From NCBI RefSeq assembly GCF_017968885.1, contig NZ_CP072913.1, positions 4,814,501 to 4,878,500 on the forward strand: a stretch of 64,000 bases of DNA. Direction: 5' to 3'. Below the pieces are notes generated by a model. That model was not told the DNA's origin and ran no database searches. It saw only the letters and a list, made by a program, of their open reading frames with translations. This DNA is from Pseudomonas sp. Tri1. GTDB lineage: Bacteria; Pseudomonadota; Gammaproteobacteria; Pseudomonadales; Pseudomonadaceae. Made by a program: the position numbers and the translations under genes. Positions within the stretch are counted from its first letter, which is position 1. Each line of letters starts with the position of its first letter. Positions 26,766 to 34,712 of this stretch are shown piece by piece.

Positions 26766-27734
26766 TCAGCGTTGTTTCAAGCGGTCGATCACCACCGCCA
26801 GCAGCAGGATCGAGCCGCGAATGACGTATTGGTAGAAGGTGTCGATGTTCTTCAGGTTCATCGCATTTTCGATGATCGCCAGAATCAGCACGCCCGCAAT
26901 GACATGACGAATCATGCCGATGCCACCGCTCAACGACACCCCGCCCAGCACACAGGCCGAGATCACGGTCAGCTCAAAGCCCTGGCCGATCATCGGCTGG
27001 CCCGAGGTCATGCGTGACGCCAGGATGACCCCGGCCAAGGCGCCGATCAAGCCATGCACGGCGAAGATGATGATCTTGGTGCGATCAACGTTCACGCCTG
27101 CCAACAACGCCGCTTCCTGGTTGCCACCGATGGCCATGGTGTTGCGCCCGTAGGTGGTGTAGTTCAGCAGCCAGCCGAAAAACAGAAAGCAAACGATGGT
27201 GATCAGAATCGGTACCGGCACGCCAAACAATTGGCCGTTGCCGAACACGAAGAACGATTCCTGCGACACCCCCACCGCCTTGCCGTTGGCAAAGATGTAG
27301 GCCAGGCCCCGGACGATCTGCATCGTCGCCAGGGTGGTGATCAAGGCGTTGACCCGCAGCTTGGCGATGACGATGCCGTTGATCAGGCCGACGATCAGCC
27401 CCATCGCCAGCGCCGCGCTGACGCCGAGGAATACGCTGTTGGTGTCGCGCATCACCACCGCCGCGACCACGCCGGCACAGGCAATCACCGAACCGACCGA
27501 CAAGTCGAAGTGCCCGGACGCCAGGCAATACAACATGGTGCACGCGGCGATGCCGGTGGTGGAAATCGCCAGGCCCAGGCCGCGCATGTTCAACGGCGAC
27601 AGGAAGTTGTCGATCATCAAGGTGCAGAGCACGAAGATACCGATGGCCGCCAACAGCATGACCCAGTCATCCAGGAAACGGCGCAGGTCCAGGGGTTTGC
27701 GTGCCGTTGGCAGTGCATTGTTTTGAATGGTCAT
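26766..27734 (-). CDS. araH: L-arabinose/D-galactose ABC transporter permease
   Basis: A 322-residue inner-membrane permease of the ribose/arabinose (CUT2) family, with about eight to ten hydrophobic spans. ASRMTSGQPMIGQGFEL and SACVLGGVSLSGGIG are the conserved coupling and permease motifs. It ends the araF-araG-araH set, 10 bp after araG. Confidence 0.92.
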   Translation of the reverse strand: MTIQNNALPTARKPLDLRRFLDDWVMLLAAIGIFVLCTLMIDNFLSPLNMRGLGLAISTTGIAACTMLYCLASGHFDLSVGSVIACAGVVAAVVMRDTNSVFLGVSAALAMGLIVGLINGIVIAKLRVNALITTLATMQIVRGLAYIFANGKAVGVSQESFFVFGNGQLFGVPVPILITIVCFLFFGWLLNYTTYGRNTMAIGGNQEAALLAGVNVDRTKIIIFAVHGLIGALAGVILASRMTSGQPMIGQGFELTVISACVLGGVSLSGGIGMIRHVIAGVLILAIIENAMNLKNIDTFYQYVIRGSILLLAVVIDRLKQR

Positions 27735-27744
27735 GATTTACCTC

Positions 27745-29289
27745 TCAGTTCGCCGCGTCGGCAACGCGTTGGCGCGGTAGCGCCAGTTGCAGCAGGTTGG
27801 ATTCGTTGGCCTGGTCGCGCGGCAACTCGCCGCGCATGGCCCCTTCGCACAGCACCAGGATTCGGTCGGAAATGCCCATCACTTCCATCAGGTCGCTGGA
27901 CACCACAATCACCGCGATGCCGTCGGCCGCCAGGTTGTGGATAATCTGGTAGATCTCGGCCTTGGCGCCGATGTCGATGCCACGGGTCGGTTCGTCCAGC
28001 AGCAGGACTTTCATCGGCATCGACAGCCAGCGACCGAGAATCGCCTTCTGCTGATTGCCGCCGGACAGGTACATGATTTTCTGGCTGGCCGCCGGGGTCT
28101 TCACTTTCAGCGACTTGATCTGCTTGTCGGCATTGCCCCGCTCCCAGTCGCCGCGCAGCAGGCAGCCGAGCGCGGAATGAGCCGGACGGGCACTGATGTT
28201 GATGTTCTCGCCCACGCTGCCCAACGGGATGATGCCTTCCTTCTTGCGATCTTCCGGGCAGAGCAGCACGCCAGCGGCGATGGCATCCCGTGGCGAACGC
28301 AGTTTCAGTTCCTTACCGTGCAGCACGAGGCTTCCCTCGCTCTGGCGCTCCAGACCACTGAGCAAGCGAAACAACTCGGTACGACCGGCACCGACCAGCC
28401 CGAACAAACCGAGGATCTCGCCCTTGTGCACCTGGAAACTCACCGGCTCGCGCAAGCCCGGTCCCAGCAGGCCCTTCACTTGCAGCGCCACATCACCGCG
28501 CTCCCGAGGGCGGTAATCATAGATGTCCTGGATATCGCGACCGACCATGCACGTGACCAACTGATCGTGGGTCAGCTCGCTCATGTTCTCGAAGGTCCGG
28601 ACATAACGACCGTCCTTGAATACCGTCACCGCGTTACAGATACGGAACACTTCTTCCATGCGGTGGCTGACGTACAGCACCACTTTGCCCTCGTCTCGCA
28701 AGCGGGCAATGATCGCCATCAAGCGGTCAATTTCCCGGGCCGACAGACTACTGGTGGGTTCGTCGAAAGCAATGACGTGGGCGCCACGGGACAAAGCCTT
28801 GGCGATTTCCACCAATTGGCGCTGGCCGAGGGACAGGCGACCGACTTTTTCCTGCGGGTCGATTTCGTCGGCCAGGCCTTTGAGCAGTGTCAGCGCCTGC
28901 TGGCGCAGCACGCCACGATTGACCAGGCCGAAACGTGCCGGCAAATGGCCGAGAAACAGGTTTTCCGCGACGGTCATTTCCGGCACCAGGTGCAGCTCCT
29001 GGTGAATCACCGCGACACCGCTGGCGATGCTATCAGCGGTGCCTTTGAACGCCATCGTCTGCTCGCCGATCTGCAAGTCGCCGCTGCTCGGGATGTAGGC
29101 GCCACCCAATATCTTGAGCAGCGTAGACTTGCCGGCGCCGTTTTCACCCATCAAGGCATGGACCTGCCCCGGATGGGCAACGAAACTGATATTGGCCAGC
29201 GCCTGCACGCCGGGAAAGGACTTGCCGATCCCGTTGAATCGCAAGCTGCCACCGATGTTGTGTTGCCGTGTCGCTGTTTGCGCTTGCAT
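27745..29289 (-). CDS. araG: L-arabinose/D-galactose ABC transporter ATPase
   Basis: A 514-residue protein with two fused nucleotide-binding domains. The first has Walker A GENGAGKST and signature LSLGQRQ. The second has the degenerate Walker A GLVGAGRTE usual in CUT2 ATPases, with signature LSGGNQQK. The ATG at 29289 follows GAGG at good spacing; a GTG at 29295 is also open. It couples ATP hydrolysis to sugar import with AraH and AraF. Confidence 0.93.
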   Translation of the reverse strand: MQAQTATRQHNIGGSLRFNGIGKSFPGVQALANISFVAHPGQVHALMGENGAGKSTLLKILGGAYIPSSGDLQIGEQTMAFKGTADSIASGVAVIHQELHLVPEMTVAENLFLGHLPARFGLVNRGVLRQQALTLLKGLADEIDPQEKVGRLSLGQRQLVEIAKALSRGAHVIAFDEPTSSLSAREIDRLMAIIARLRDEGKVVLYVSHRMEEVFRICNAVTVFKDGRYVRTFENMSELTHDQLVTCMVGRDIQDIYDYRPRERGDVALQVKGLLGPGLREPVSFQVHKGEILGLFGLVGAGRTELFRLLSGLERQSEGSLVLHGKELKLRSPRDAIAAGVLLCPEDRKKEGIIPLGSVGENINISARPAHSALGCLLRGDWERGNADKQIKSLKVKTPAASQKIMYLSGGNQQKAILGRWLSMPMKVLLLDEPTRGIDIGAKAEIYQIIHNLAADGIAVIVVSSDLMEVMGISDRILVLCEGAMRGELPRDQANESNLLQLALPRQRVADAAN

Positions 29290-29365
29290 AACCACCTCGA
29301 ACTCACAGAGATCAAGCGATCCCGGTCACTCAACTGACCGGGGCCGCTCTTGAATCAACCGACCG

Positions 29366-30370
29366 TCAATTCCACAGGCCGATCTTTTCCAGCTCCTGCT
29401 TGAAGTTCTCCCGGGTGATCAGCGTCACCTCGTCCATGGCGGTGTACTTCGGCGGTTCCTTGCCGGTGGTGATCCACTCGTACATCATTTCGGCGGTCTT
29501 GTAGCCTTCGATGTGCGGGCTTGGCAGCATCGAACCGAAGAAGCCGCTTTTCGGCTTTTTCAGCTCACCGATGGCGTCGGTACCGTTGATACCAATGCCG
29601 ATCACGTTGTCGGCCTTGAAGCCGGCCGCTTCGGTGGCACGTACGCCGCCCAGCACGGTGTTGTCATTCATGCCGCCGATGATCAGGTTTTTCGCGGTGC
29701 TTGGCAGTTTCACCAAAGCCGAGTTGGTGGAGTCCATGCTGCCGGGTACGTCGAGGGTCTTCAGGGCCGCGAAGAGGATGTGGTCTTTCGGGATGCCGGC
29801 CTCCTCAAGGGACTTGACCGAACCATCCGTGCGCTTCTTGCCAGTGTCCAGTTCGTTGTAGGTGTTGATCACCGCATAGGTTTCTTTCCAATCCCAGTTA
29901 CGCTTCTTCGCTTCAGCAGCCATGGCAGCGCCCTGCTTCTGGCCTACCTCGAAAGCGGCCATGCCCAGGTACGGTACGTCTTCCATGAACTTGCCGTTGG
30001 CGTCGACGAAACGGTCGTCCACGGCAATCACCTTGAGATCGTTGAGCTTGGCCTTGGCCATGATGGCCGGGCCGAGGGACACGTCTGGCGGGCAGATCAC
30101 AAAGCCCTTGGCACCGTTGGCGGCAAGGCTGTCGATGGCCGAGAGGGTTTTCTCGCCGTCGGGCACGGCGATCTTGATCAATTCGAAGCCTTTGTCCTTG
30201 CTCGCCTTCTCGGCGAACGCCCATTCGGTCTGGAACCAGGGCTCCTCGGCCTGCTTGACCAGGAAACCGATTTTTACGGGAGCAGCCGCCAGCAAGCTGC
30301 TGCTGAGGCTGACCGCGGTAACCGCCAGGGCGGCACGGCACAGGGAACGGATCCCACGACGATGATTCAT
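29366..30370 (-). CDS. araF: L-arabinose/D-galactose-binding periplasmic protein
   Basis: A 334-residue periplasmic binding protein. The signal peptide ends near SSSLLAA. The mature start VKIGFLVKQAEEPWFQTEW and later MNDNTVLGGVRATE and GSMLPSPH closely follow E. coli AraF, which binds L-arabinose, D-galactose and D-fucose. The ATG at 30370 follows AAGGAGT. It leads araFGH; a GntR-type operator lies about 120 bp upstream. Confidence 0.93.
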   Translation of the reverse strand: MNHRRGIRSLCRAALAVTAVSLSSSLLAAAPVKIGFLVKQAEEPWFQTEWAFAEKASKDKGFELIKIAVPDGEKTLSAIDSLAANGAKGFVICPPDVSLGPAIMAKAKLNDLKVIAVDDRFVDANGKFMEDVPYLGMAAFEVGQKQGAAMAAEAKKRNWDWKETYAVINTYNELDTGKKRTDGSVKSLEEAGIPKDHILFAALKTLDVPGSMDSTNSALVKLPSTAKNLIIGGMNDNTVLGGVRATEAAGFKADNVIGIGINGTDAIGELKKPKSGFFGSMLPSPHIEGYKTAEMMYEWITTGKEPPKYTAMDEVTLITRENFKQELEKIGLWN

Positions 30371-30491
30371 AGTTGACTCCTTGTTTTTTTTATTGAAAGC
30401 CAAACGTCCAGGGTCTGCTCCACCATCGGTGGAAATGCGCAGGCTGGGCGGTCAAATCAAGTTGCTACACAGCATAGGCTCAAATAGTCAT

Positions 30492-30505
30492 ATCGTATGA
30501 TGATT
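30492..30505. promoter_or_regulatory. Candidate GntR operator upstream of araF
   Basis: The sequence ATCGTATGATGATT, with partial dyad symmetry (TCAT-ATCGT-ATGA), lies between the SDR gene and araF. The same 14 bases occur inverted before the GntR regulator gene (33256-33269). A shared regulator is likely; the binding protein is inferred, not shown. Confidence 0.55.
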
Positions 30506-30544
30506 GGATTACAGGCGAAGTTTCCGACTGTAATCCAGGAATAT

Positions 30545-31363
30545 TCAGTCGTGGTACATGACCGAACGTCCCCCATCGATGGTGATGCATGAGGCATTGA
30601 TAAACGGTGCTTCGTCGCTGGCCAGGAACACGGCCGTCATTGCCACTTCGATCGGTTGCCCGATACGCCGTGGCGGGTGCATATCCAGCGCACGCTGGCG
30701 TTCGGCATGCGGATCGGCAAAGCCGTTCCAGTAGTCGACGTTCAGTTGGGTTTCGATATAGCCCGGCGCGATGGCGTTTACCCGCACCCCCTTGGGCGCG
30801 TATTCGATGCCCAAGGCGCGGGTCAGGCCGAGCAGGCCATGCTTGGCCACCGGGTAAGGGAAACAGCCGGGAATAATGTGGGAAGAGTGAACCGACGCGA
30901 TATTGATGATGCTGCCCACGCCCTGCTCGATCATCTGCGGTAATACAGCCTTGCAACCGTACCAGGCGCCATCCAGGTCGATGGCGAAACAGCGACGCCA
31001 GTCTTCTTCGGACATTTCCAGCGGGTCACGGAACACGTTGACGCCGGCGCAATTCACCAGCACATCGATCCGACCGTGCAATTCGATGGCATGACGAGCC
31101 ATGGCGTGCAGGTCCTGCTGCTTCGACACATCGGTTTTCAGCGCTTGTACATCCGCCCCGCGTTCACGCCAGTGGGCAGCGACGGCTTCGACCTTCTGGG
31201 CCTGAATGTCACTGATCACCAGCCGTGCCTGTTGCGAAGCGAACGCGGCGACGATGGCCTCGCCAATGCCCTGGGCTGCACCGGTCAACAGCACGACCTT
31301 GTTTTTCAGCCGTTCGCCCTTCGGTGGCTCGGGCACCGGCGGCAAGACAAGAGGTTCAGCCAT
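30545..31363 (-). CDS. Short-chain dehydrogenase, probable aldose 1-dehydrogenase
   Basis: A 272-residue SDR oxidoreductase. The cofactor motif TGAAQGIG is at residues 27-34, NCAGVN at about 104-109, and the catalytic Tyr170-Lys174 (YPVAK) follows a Ser-rich strand (NIASVHSS). It lies between an AraF-type transporter and a lactonase gene, so the likely step is D-galactose (or L-arabinose) to the aldonolactone with NAD(P). The context drives this call; other SDR substrates are possible. AGGAGT precedes the start. Confidence 0.82.
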   Translation of the reverse strand: MAEPLVLPPVPEPPKGERLKNKVVLLTGAAQGIGEAIVAAFASQQARLVISDIQAQKVEAVAAHWRERGADVQALKTDVSKQQDLHAMARHAIELHGRIDVLVNCAGVNVFRDPLEMSEEDWRRCFAIDLDGAWYGCKAVLPQMIEQGVGSIINIASVHSSHIIPGCFPYPVAKHGLLGLTRALGIEYAPKGVRVNAIAPGYIETQLNVDYWNGFADPHAERQRALDMHPPRRIGQPIEVAMTAVFLASDEAPFINASCITIDGGRSVMYHD

Positions 31364-31487
31364 GGATCAGGACTCCTGTTCGCAGGCACGGCAAAAACCG
31401 GGCATCCAGGGAAGCCCGGCCAAAAGGCGCTGCAGAAAACAGTGAGTCGCGTACGCCACCGGGGCGTACGGAGGAGGATCGTTGCAT
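31356..31487 (-). other. Leader ORF (43 codons) with a dgoK-like start site
   Basis: The sequence before this ATG, CAGGTGAAGCG, nearly equals the dgoK ribosome site (CAGGTGAAACGG), and the whole promoter upstream matches that of dgoK. The frame runs 43 codons, opening MQRSSSVRPGG, and ends 8 bp inside the SDR gene, whose own start lies within it. It is either a relic of a duplicated promoter plus start codon or a short upstream ORF that tunes SDR translation. Confidence 0.4.
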
Positions 31488-31540
31488 CGCTTCACCTGTT
31501 TTGTTTTTTTAGTGTGAGTGCGTATTGCTGATGGAGCCGA

Positions 31541-31598
31541 CTATAAACCCGACCGCCGAACAATCTCAATATATATATTTACATCCCATATTTTGGGA
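31541..31598 (-). promoter_or_regulatory. SDR-operon promoter with TCCCA-N5-TGGGA operator
   Basis: Read on the minus strand: -35 TTGAGA (31564-31569), a 17-bp spacer, -10 TTATAG (31541-31546). The operator TCCCATATTTTGGGA (31584-31598) is 14 bp upstream of the -35, with an extra TCTCA half-site overlapping the -35. Every spacing equals that of the dgoK promoter. The operator starts 2 bp after the SMP-30 stop codon. Confidence 0.75.
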
Positions 31599-31599
31599 T

Positions 31600-32475
31600 T
31601 TAGCCAGCGAATCGAGTACAAGCCACACCGGGCACGTCGACCCGCATTGACAGCACTGCACCGTCCAGCGGATGGCCCAGCGGACTCGCCGCGCTGGTGA
31701 TGTACAGCGTCCTGAGGTCTTCACCGCCGAACACACAGCTGGTCGGGCGGCTGACAGGTAACTCGATCACCCGGTCAACATGGCCGTCCGGATGCAACCG
31801 CAGCAGGCAACTGCCATCCCAGCGCGCGTTCCAGATGTAACCCCGGGCATCCATCGCTGAACCGTCCGGTCCACCGCGCAGATGAGGGCCAAACCAGACT
31901 TCCGCGGGAGCCAGGCTGCCATCAGCGTGAATGAAGTGCCGATACAGCGTCCCATCGAGGCTGTCGCCGAAGTACACCTGGGTGTTATCGGGGCTCCACA
32001 ACAGCGTGTTGGGAATGCCCAACTCACGCAGCAACGGCATGACCCGACCATCGGCGCCAACGCGAAACAGACCACCGGAGCGCCGCTCGATGGGCAAGTC
32101 TTCTGCGTTTTCACCAATATTGTTCTGCATGGTGCCAAGCCAGAGCTGACCCAAGGCATCGCAACGGGCCTCGTTGGGGCGATTGCCTGGCTGGGGATCG
32201 GCCATGCAGAACAGCGTCAGCCGCGGTTCCAGGCCCGGTGAATCCAGATCCAGCCGGTACACGCCACTGCTCAGGGTCACCAGCGCGTCGCCACGCTGAG
32301 TCGGGATAAAGGCGGAAACGTGCTCGGGCATCTGCCAGATATCCACGTTGGCGCCGATCAGCCGCAGTGCCTGCCGGCCGGCGATATCAACCCAATACAA
32401 TGCCTGGGTCGGCTCGTCCCAGAAGGGCCCCTCGCCCAATTTCGCCCGGTGTTCCGTCACAGCCGTCCACTTCAT
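31600..32475 (-). CDS. SMP-30/gluconolactonase-family lactonase
   Basis: A 291-residue six-bladed propeller enzyme. The metal-binding glutamate lies in KLGEGPFWDEP (about residue 15), and later PNEARCDALGQLWLGTM, SPDNTQVYFGDSLDG and SAMDARGYIWNARW match the family. It should open the sugar lactone made by the neighbouring SDR enzyme (galactonolactone or arabinonolactone). It overlaps the GntR gene by 4 bp, so the two are translationally coupled. Confidence 0.9.
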   Translation of the reverse strand: MKWTAVTEHRAKLGEGPFWDEPTQALYWVDIAGRQALRLIGANVDIWQMPEHVSAFIPTQRGDALVTLSSGVYRLDLDSPGLEPRLTLFCMADPQPGNRPNEARCDALGQLWLGTMQNNIGENAEDLPIERRSGGLFRVGADGRVMPLLRELGIPNTLLWSPDNTQVYFGDSLDGTLYRHFIHADGSLAPAEVWFGPHLRGGPDGSAMDARGYIWNARWDGSCLLRLHPDGHVDRVIELPVSRPTSCVFGGEDLRTLYITSAASPLGHPLDGAVLSMRVDVPGVACTRFAG

Positions 32476-33218
32476 TGAAACCTCCTGTTCCCGGCTTGCC
32501 CGGCAGCGTCTGTTCGACCGGCCATGACATCGGGGTAAAAGCGTTTGATCGCCAGGTCGGCGTTATCGATCAGGGTCATGCAGGCCCAGACACCCCGCGC
32601 CGCGTCGCGGGCAGCGATGGCGTCGGCGATATCCTTGTGGATCGGCAAGGTGCGGCGCAGTTCATCCGGATCGGCGGCCGACACCTCGAACGACACCGCC
32701 AGCAGTGCGCCCAGGGCCGGAACCATTTGTTCGATGAATTGATTATGGCTGGCGGCAAGGATGCACTCGTGGAAAAACTGATCGGCACGGTTGTAATCGG
32801 TGCCGCTGTCCACGGCCCGTTCCAGTGCATGGTAGGCCAGGCGGATCGCCTGCACCTGATCAGCCGTGGCCCGCTCACAGGCCCAGCGCACCGCCATCGG
32901 TTCGATGGTGCGACGCAGGTCCAGCAGGTCATCGACAAAGTTTTCCGGCAGGCCACTGCGCGACAGCCAGCCAACGACCTGGGGGTCGAACAGATTCCAG
33001 CGTCGCACCGGCAATACTCGCGTACCGACTTTCGGCCCGACTTCCAGCATGCCCTTGGCGACCAGCGTCTTGATCGCCTCGCGAATCACCGTGCGGCTGA
33101 CCCCCAGTTGCTCACCCAAGTCGGCCTCGACCTTGATGGTCTGCCCAGGCTTGACCTGGCCGGCGGCAATCCAGCCCCCCAGCCAATCGACGGTCGACGC
33201 ATGAAAACTGCTGGACAT
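32472..33218 (-). CDS. GntR-family regulator, FadR subfamily (DgoR-like)
   Basis: A 248-residue regulator: winged helix at about residues 10-75 (EADLGEQLGVSRTVIREAIK) and a helical FCD effector domain. The linker RRWNLFDPQVVGW parallels the WNYLD region of E. coli DgoR, the galactonate repressor. It probably senses an intermediate of galactose or arabinose breakdown. A repeat shared with the araF upstream region (33256-33269) suggests it represses itself and araFGH. The ATG at 33218 is preferred; a GTG at 33224 is also open. Confidence 0.9.
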   Translation of the reverse strand: MSSSFHASTVDWLGGWIAAGQVKPGQTIKVEADLGEQLGVSRTVIREAIKTLVAKGMLEVGPKVGTRVLPVRRWNLFDPQVVGWLSRSGLPENFVDDLLDLRRTIEPMAVRWACERATADQVQAIRLAYHALERAVDSGTDYNRADQFFHECILAASHNQFIEQMVPALGALLAVSFEVSAADPDELRRTLPIHKDIADAIAARDAARGVWACMTLIDNADLAIKRFYPDVMAGRTDAAGQAGNRRFQ

Positions 33219-33255
33219 GAACACCCCGGGGCCACTCTTATTGGAGGCCCACGCT

Positions 33256-33269
33256 AATCATCATACGAT
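33256..33269. promoter_or_regulatory. Candidate GntR operator upstream of its own gene
   Basis: AATCATCATACGAT, the exact reverse complement of the 14-mer upstream of araF, lies 38 bp before the GntR start codon. This is the expected place for autoregulation. Confidence 0.55.
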
Positions 33270-33301
33270 TGAGTGTCAATTTGAATTTTTCAGCATCACC
33301 C

Positions 33302-33393
33302 CTGTGGGAGCGAGCTTGCTCGCGATAGCGGTGGGTCAGCTTAGGAGATGCTGATAATGATGCCGTCATCGCGAGCAAGCTCGCTCCCACAGG
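33302..33393. repeat. REP pair between the GntR and DUF1285 genes
   Basis: Two inverted REP cores (GAGCGAGCTTGCTCGC type) about 37 bp apart, filling most of the gap between the GntR regulator and the DUF1285 gene. Confidence 0.9.
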
Positions 33394-33396
33394 GAA

Positions 33397-33957
33397 TCAG
33401 GGTTCCAGGCCTATGGGGAAGAACTTGCCACCACTCCACACCCCCAGCCACTTCTGCCCGTCGATCTCGCGAATGACCGCCAGCTCCACCAGTTGGTAGA
33501 ACACATTGCGGTGGATCAGCGCTTCGAGGTTACTGCGCACATGTACGTACGGCGCAGGCTCCTGGGTCTGGGGATCGATCACCACGCGCAGTGGATGTTC
33601 GTCGCCGGCCTCAGTGGTTTCCTCGACATTGGTGGTGAAGCGCAACAACTGCCCTTCCCCCTGGCCTTCAACCTCGAGGGTCACGGCCACGAACGGCGCA
33701 TCGTCGACCTTGATGCCGACTTTTTCCACGGGGGTGATCAGGAAGTAATCATCGCCATCGCGGCGGATGATGGTGGAGAACAGCTTGACCATCGGCTTGC
33801 GCCCGATCGGCGTGCCCAGGTAGTACCAGGTGCCATCACGGGCGATGCGCATGTCGATATCGCCGCAGAAGTCAGGGTTCCATAAGTGGACCGGCGGCAG
33901 GCCTTTGGTCTTGGGGATCTGCCCCAGCAAATCATTGGCTTTTTGCGGTCCGCTCAT
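33397..33957 (-). CDS. DUF1285 domain protein
   Basis: A 186-residue protein of the DUF1285 family, which folds as two small domains of unknown role. Motifs include GTWYYLGTPIGRKPMVKLF and PYVHVRSNLEALIHRNVFYQL. No signal peptide. AAGGAGT precedes the start. It follows the DUF4823 lipoprotein gene by 15 bp and is probably cotranscribed with it. Confidence 0.9.
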   Translation of the reverse strand: MSGPQKANDLLGQIPKTKGLPPVHLWNPDFCGDIDMRIARDGTWYYLGTPIGRKPMVKLFSTIIRRDGDDYFLITPVEKVGIKVDDAPFVAVTLEVEGQGEGQLLRFTTNVEETTEAGDEHPLRVVIDPQTQEPAPYVHVRSNLEALIHRNVFYQLVELAVIREIDGQKWLGVWSGGKFFPIGLEP

Positions 33958-33972
33958 GGTGACTCCTTGTGT

Positions 33973-34578
33973 TTACTCGTCGCTCATCCCCAGCAGGCTG
34001 CGGGCATATTCACGCAACGGCGTGGCGATGAGGTCTTGTGGCTGCTTGTCGTGCAACGTCAGTAAACCGCCACGACTCTTGATACGCGCAGTATCAATCA
34101 AATACTGGGTGCTGGTCTCGATCAACATGATCTGAATCACGCTGGTATCCACACCCAGGCGATCCACGGCTTCTTCATCCTGCCATTCGTCGGTGTTGCC
34201 GATACGGTTATCGGCCTTGGCGAAGCGGGTGTAGAGCAAGTAGTGGGCACCGGCGGCACGGGCCTCGCCCATGGCTTGGTCGAGACCTTCGGGAACCCGG
34301 GCGCGACGGACCATGGGGAAATATTCGATGAAACCGTTAAAGGCTTCTTCGGCCACGACGTTGGGACGTGGATAGGCGCTGCCTGGTGGAGCGAAGGCCC
34401 CCTGAGCGATGTAGATGAACGAGTCTGGCTGAATACGCAGGTTGTTTATACGACGGCTGTCGCTATGATCCAGCAGACCGGCGTCGCTCATGTGATAACG
34501 AACGCCCTCTCCCATGTCACTGACATTCATGCAGCCACCAAGCGCCAAAACGGCCAGCAGCAAAACCAGGCTACGCAT
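33973..34578 (-). CDS. DUF4823 lipoprotein
   Basis: A 201-residue lipoprotein starting MRSLVLLLAVLALGGC, with the lipid-bearing Cys16. The mature protein matches the DUF4823 family of Pseudomonas outer-membrane or periplasmic lipoproteins of unknown role. The ATG at 34578 follows GGAGGGT. It lies upstream of DUF1285 in a likely two-gene operon. Confidence 0.88.
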   Translation of the reverse strand: MRSLVLLLAVLALGGCMNVSDMGEGVRYHMSDAGLLDHSDSRRINNLRIQPDSFIYIAQGAFAPPGSAYPRPNVVAEEAFNGFIEYFPMVRRARVPEGLDQAMGEARAAGAHYLLYTRFAKADNRIGNTDEWQDEEAVDRLGVDTSVIQIMLIETSTQYLIDTARIKSRGGLLTLHDKQPQDLIATPLREYARSLLGMSDE

Positions 34579-34712
34579 CCTACCCTCCAAAAACCGGTGA
34601 CGGAAAACCGGCGAATGGCCAGTGAATGCAGCTTTTGCGCCAGCTCATCGAAATACGGGGGTCAGACGGTTCCAAGTTGAATGAAAAATGGCTATCGCGG
34701 GCAAGCCTTCGG

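Noticed and set aside
27787..29337. 516-codon open frame antisense to araG
   Set aside because: It mirrors a certain ABC ATPase gene; the His/Gln-rich product is typical of a GC-codon shadow.
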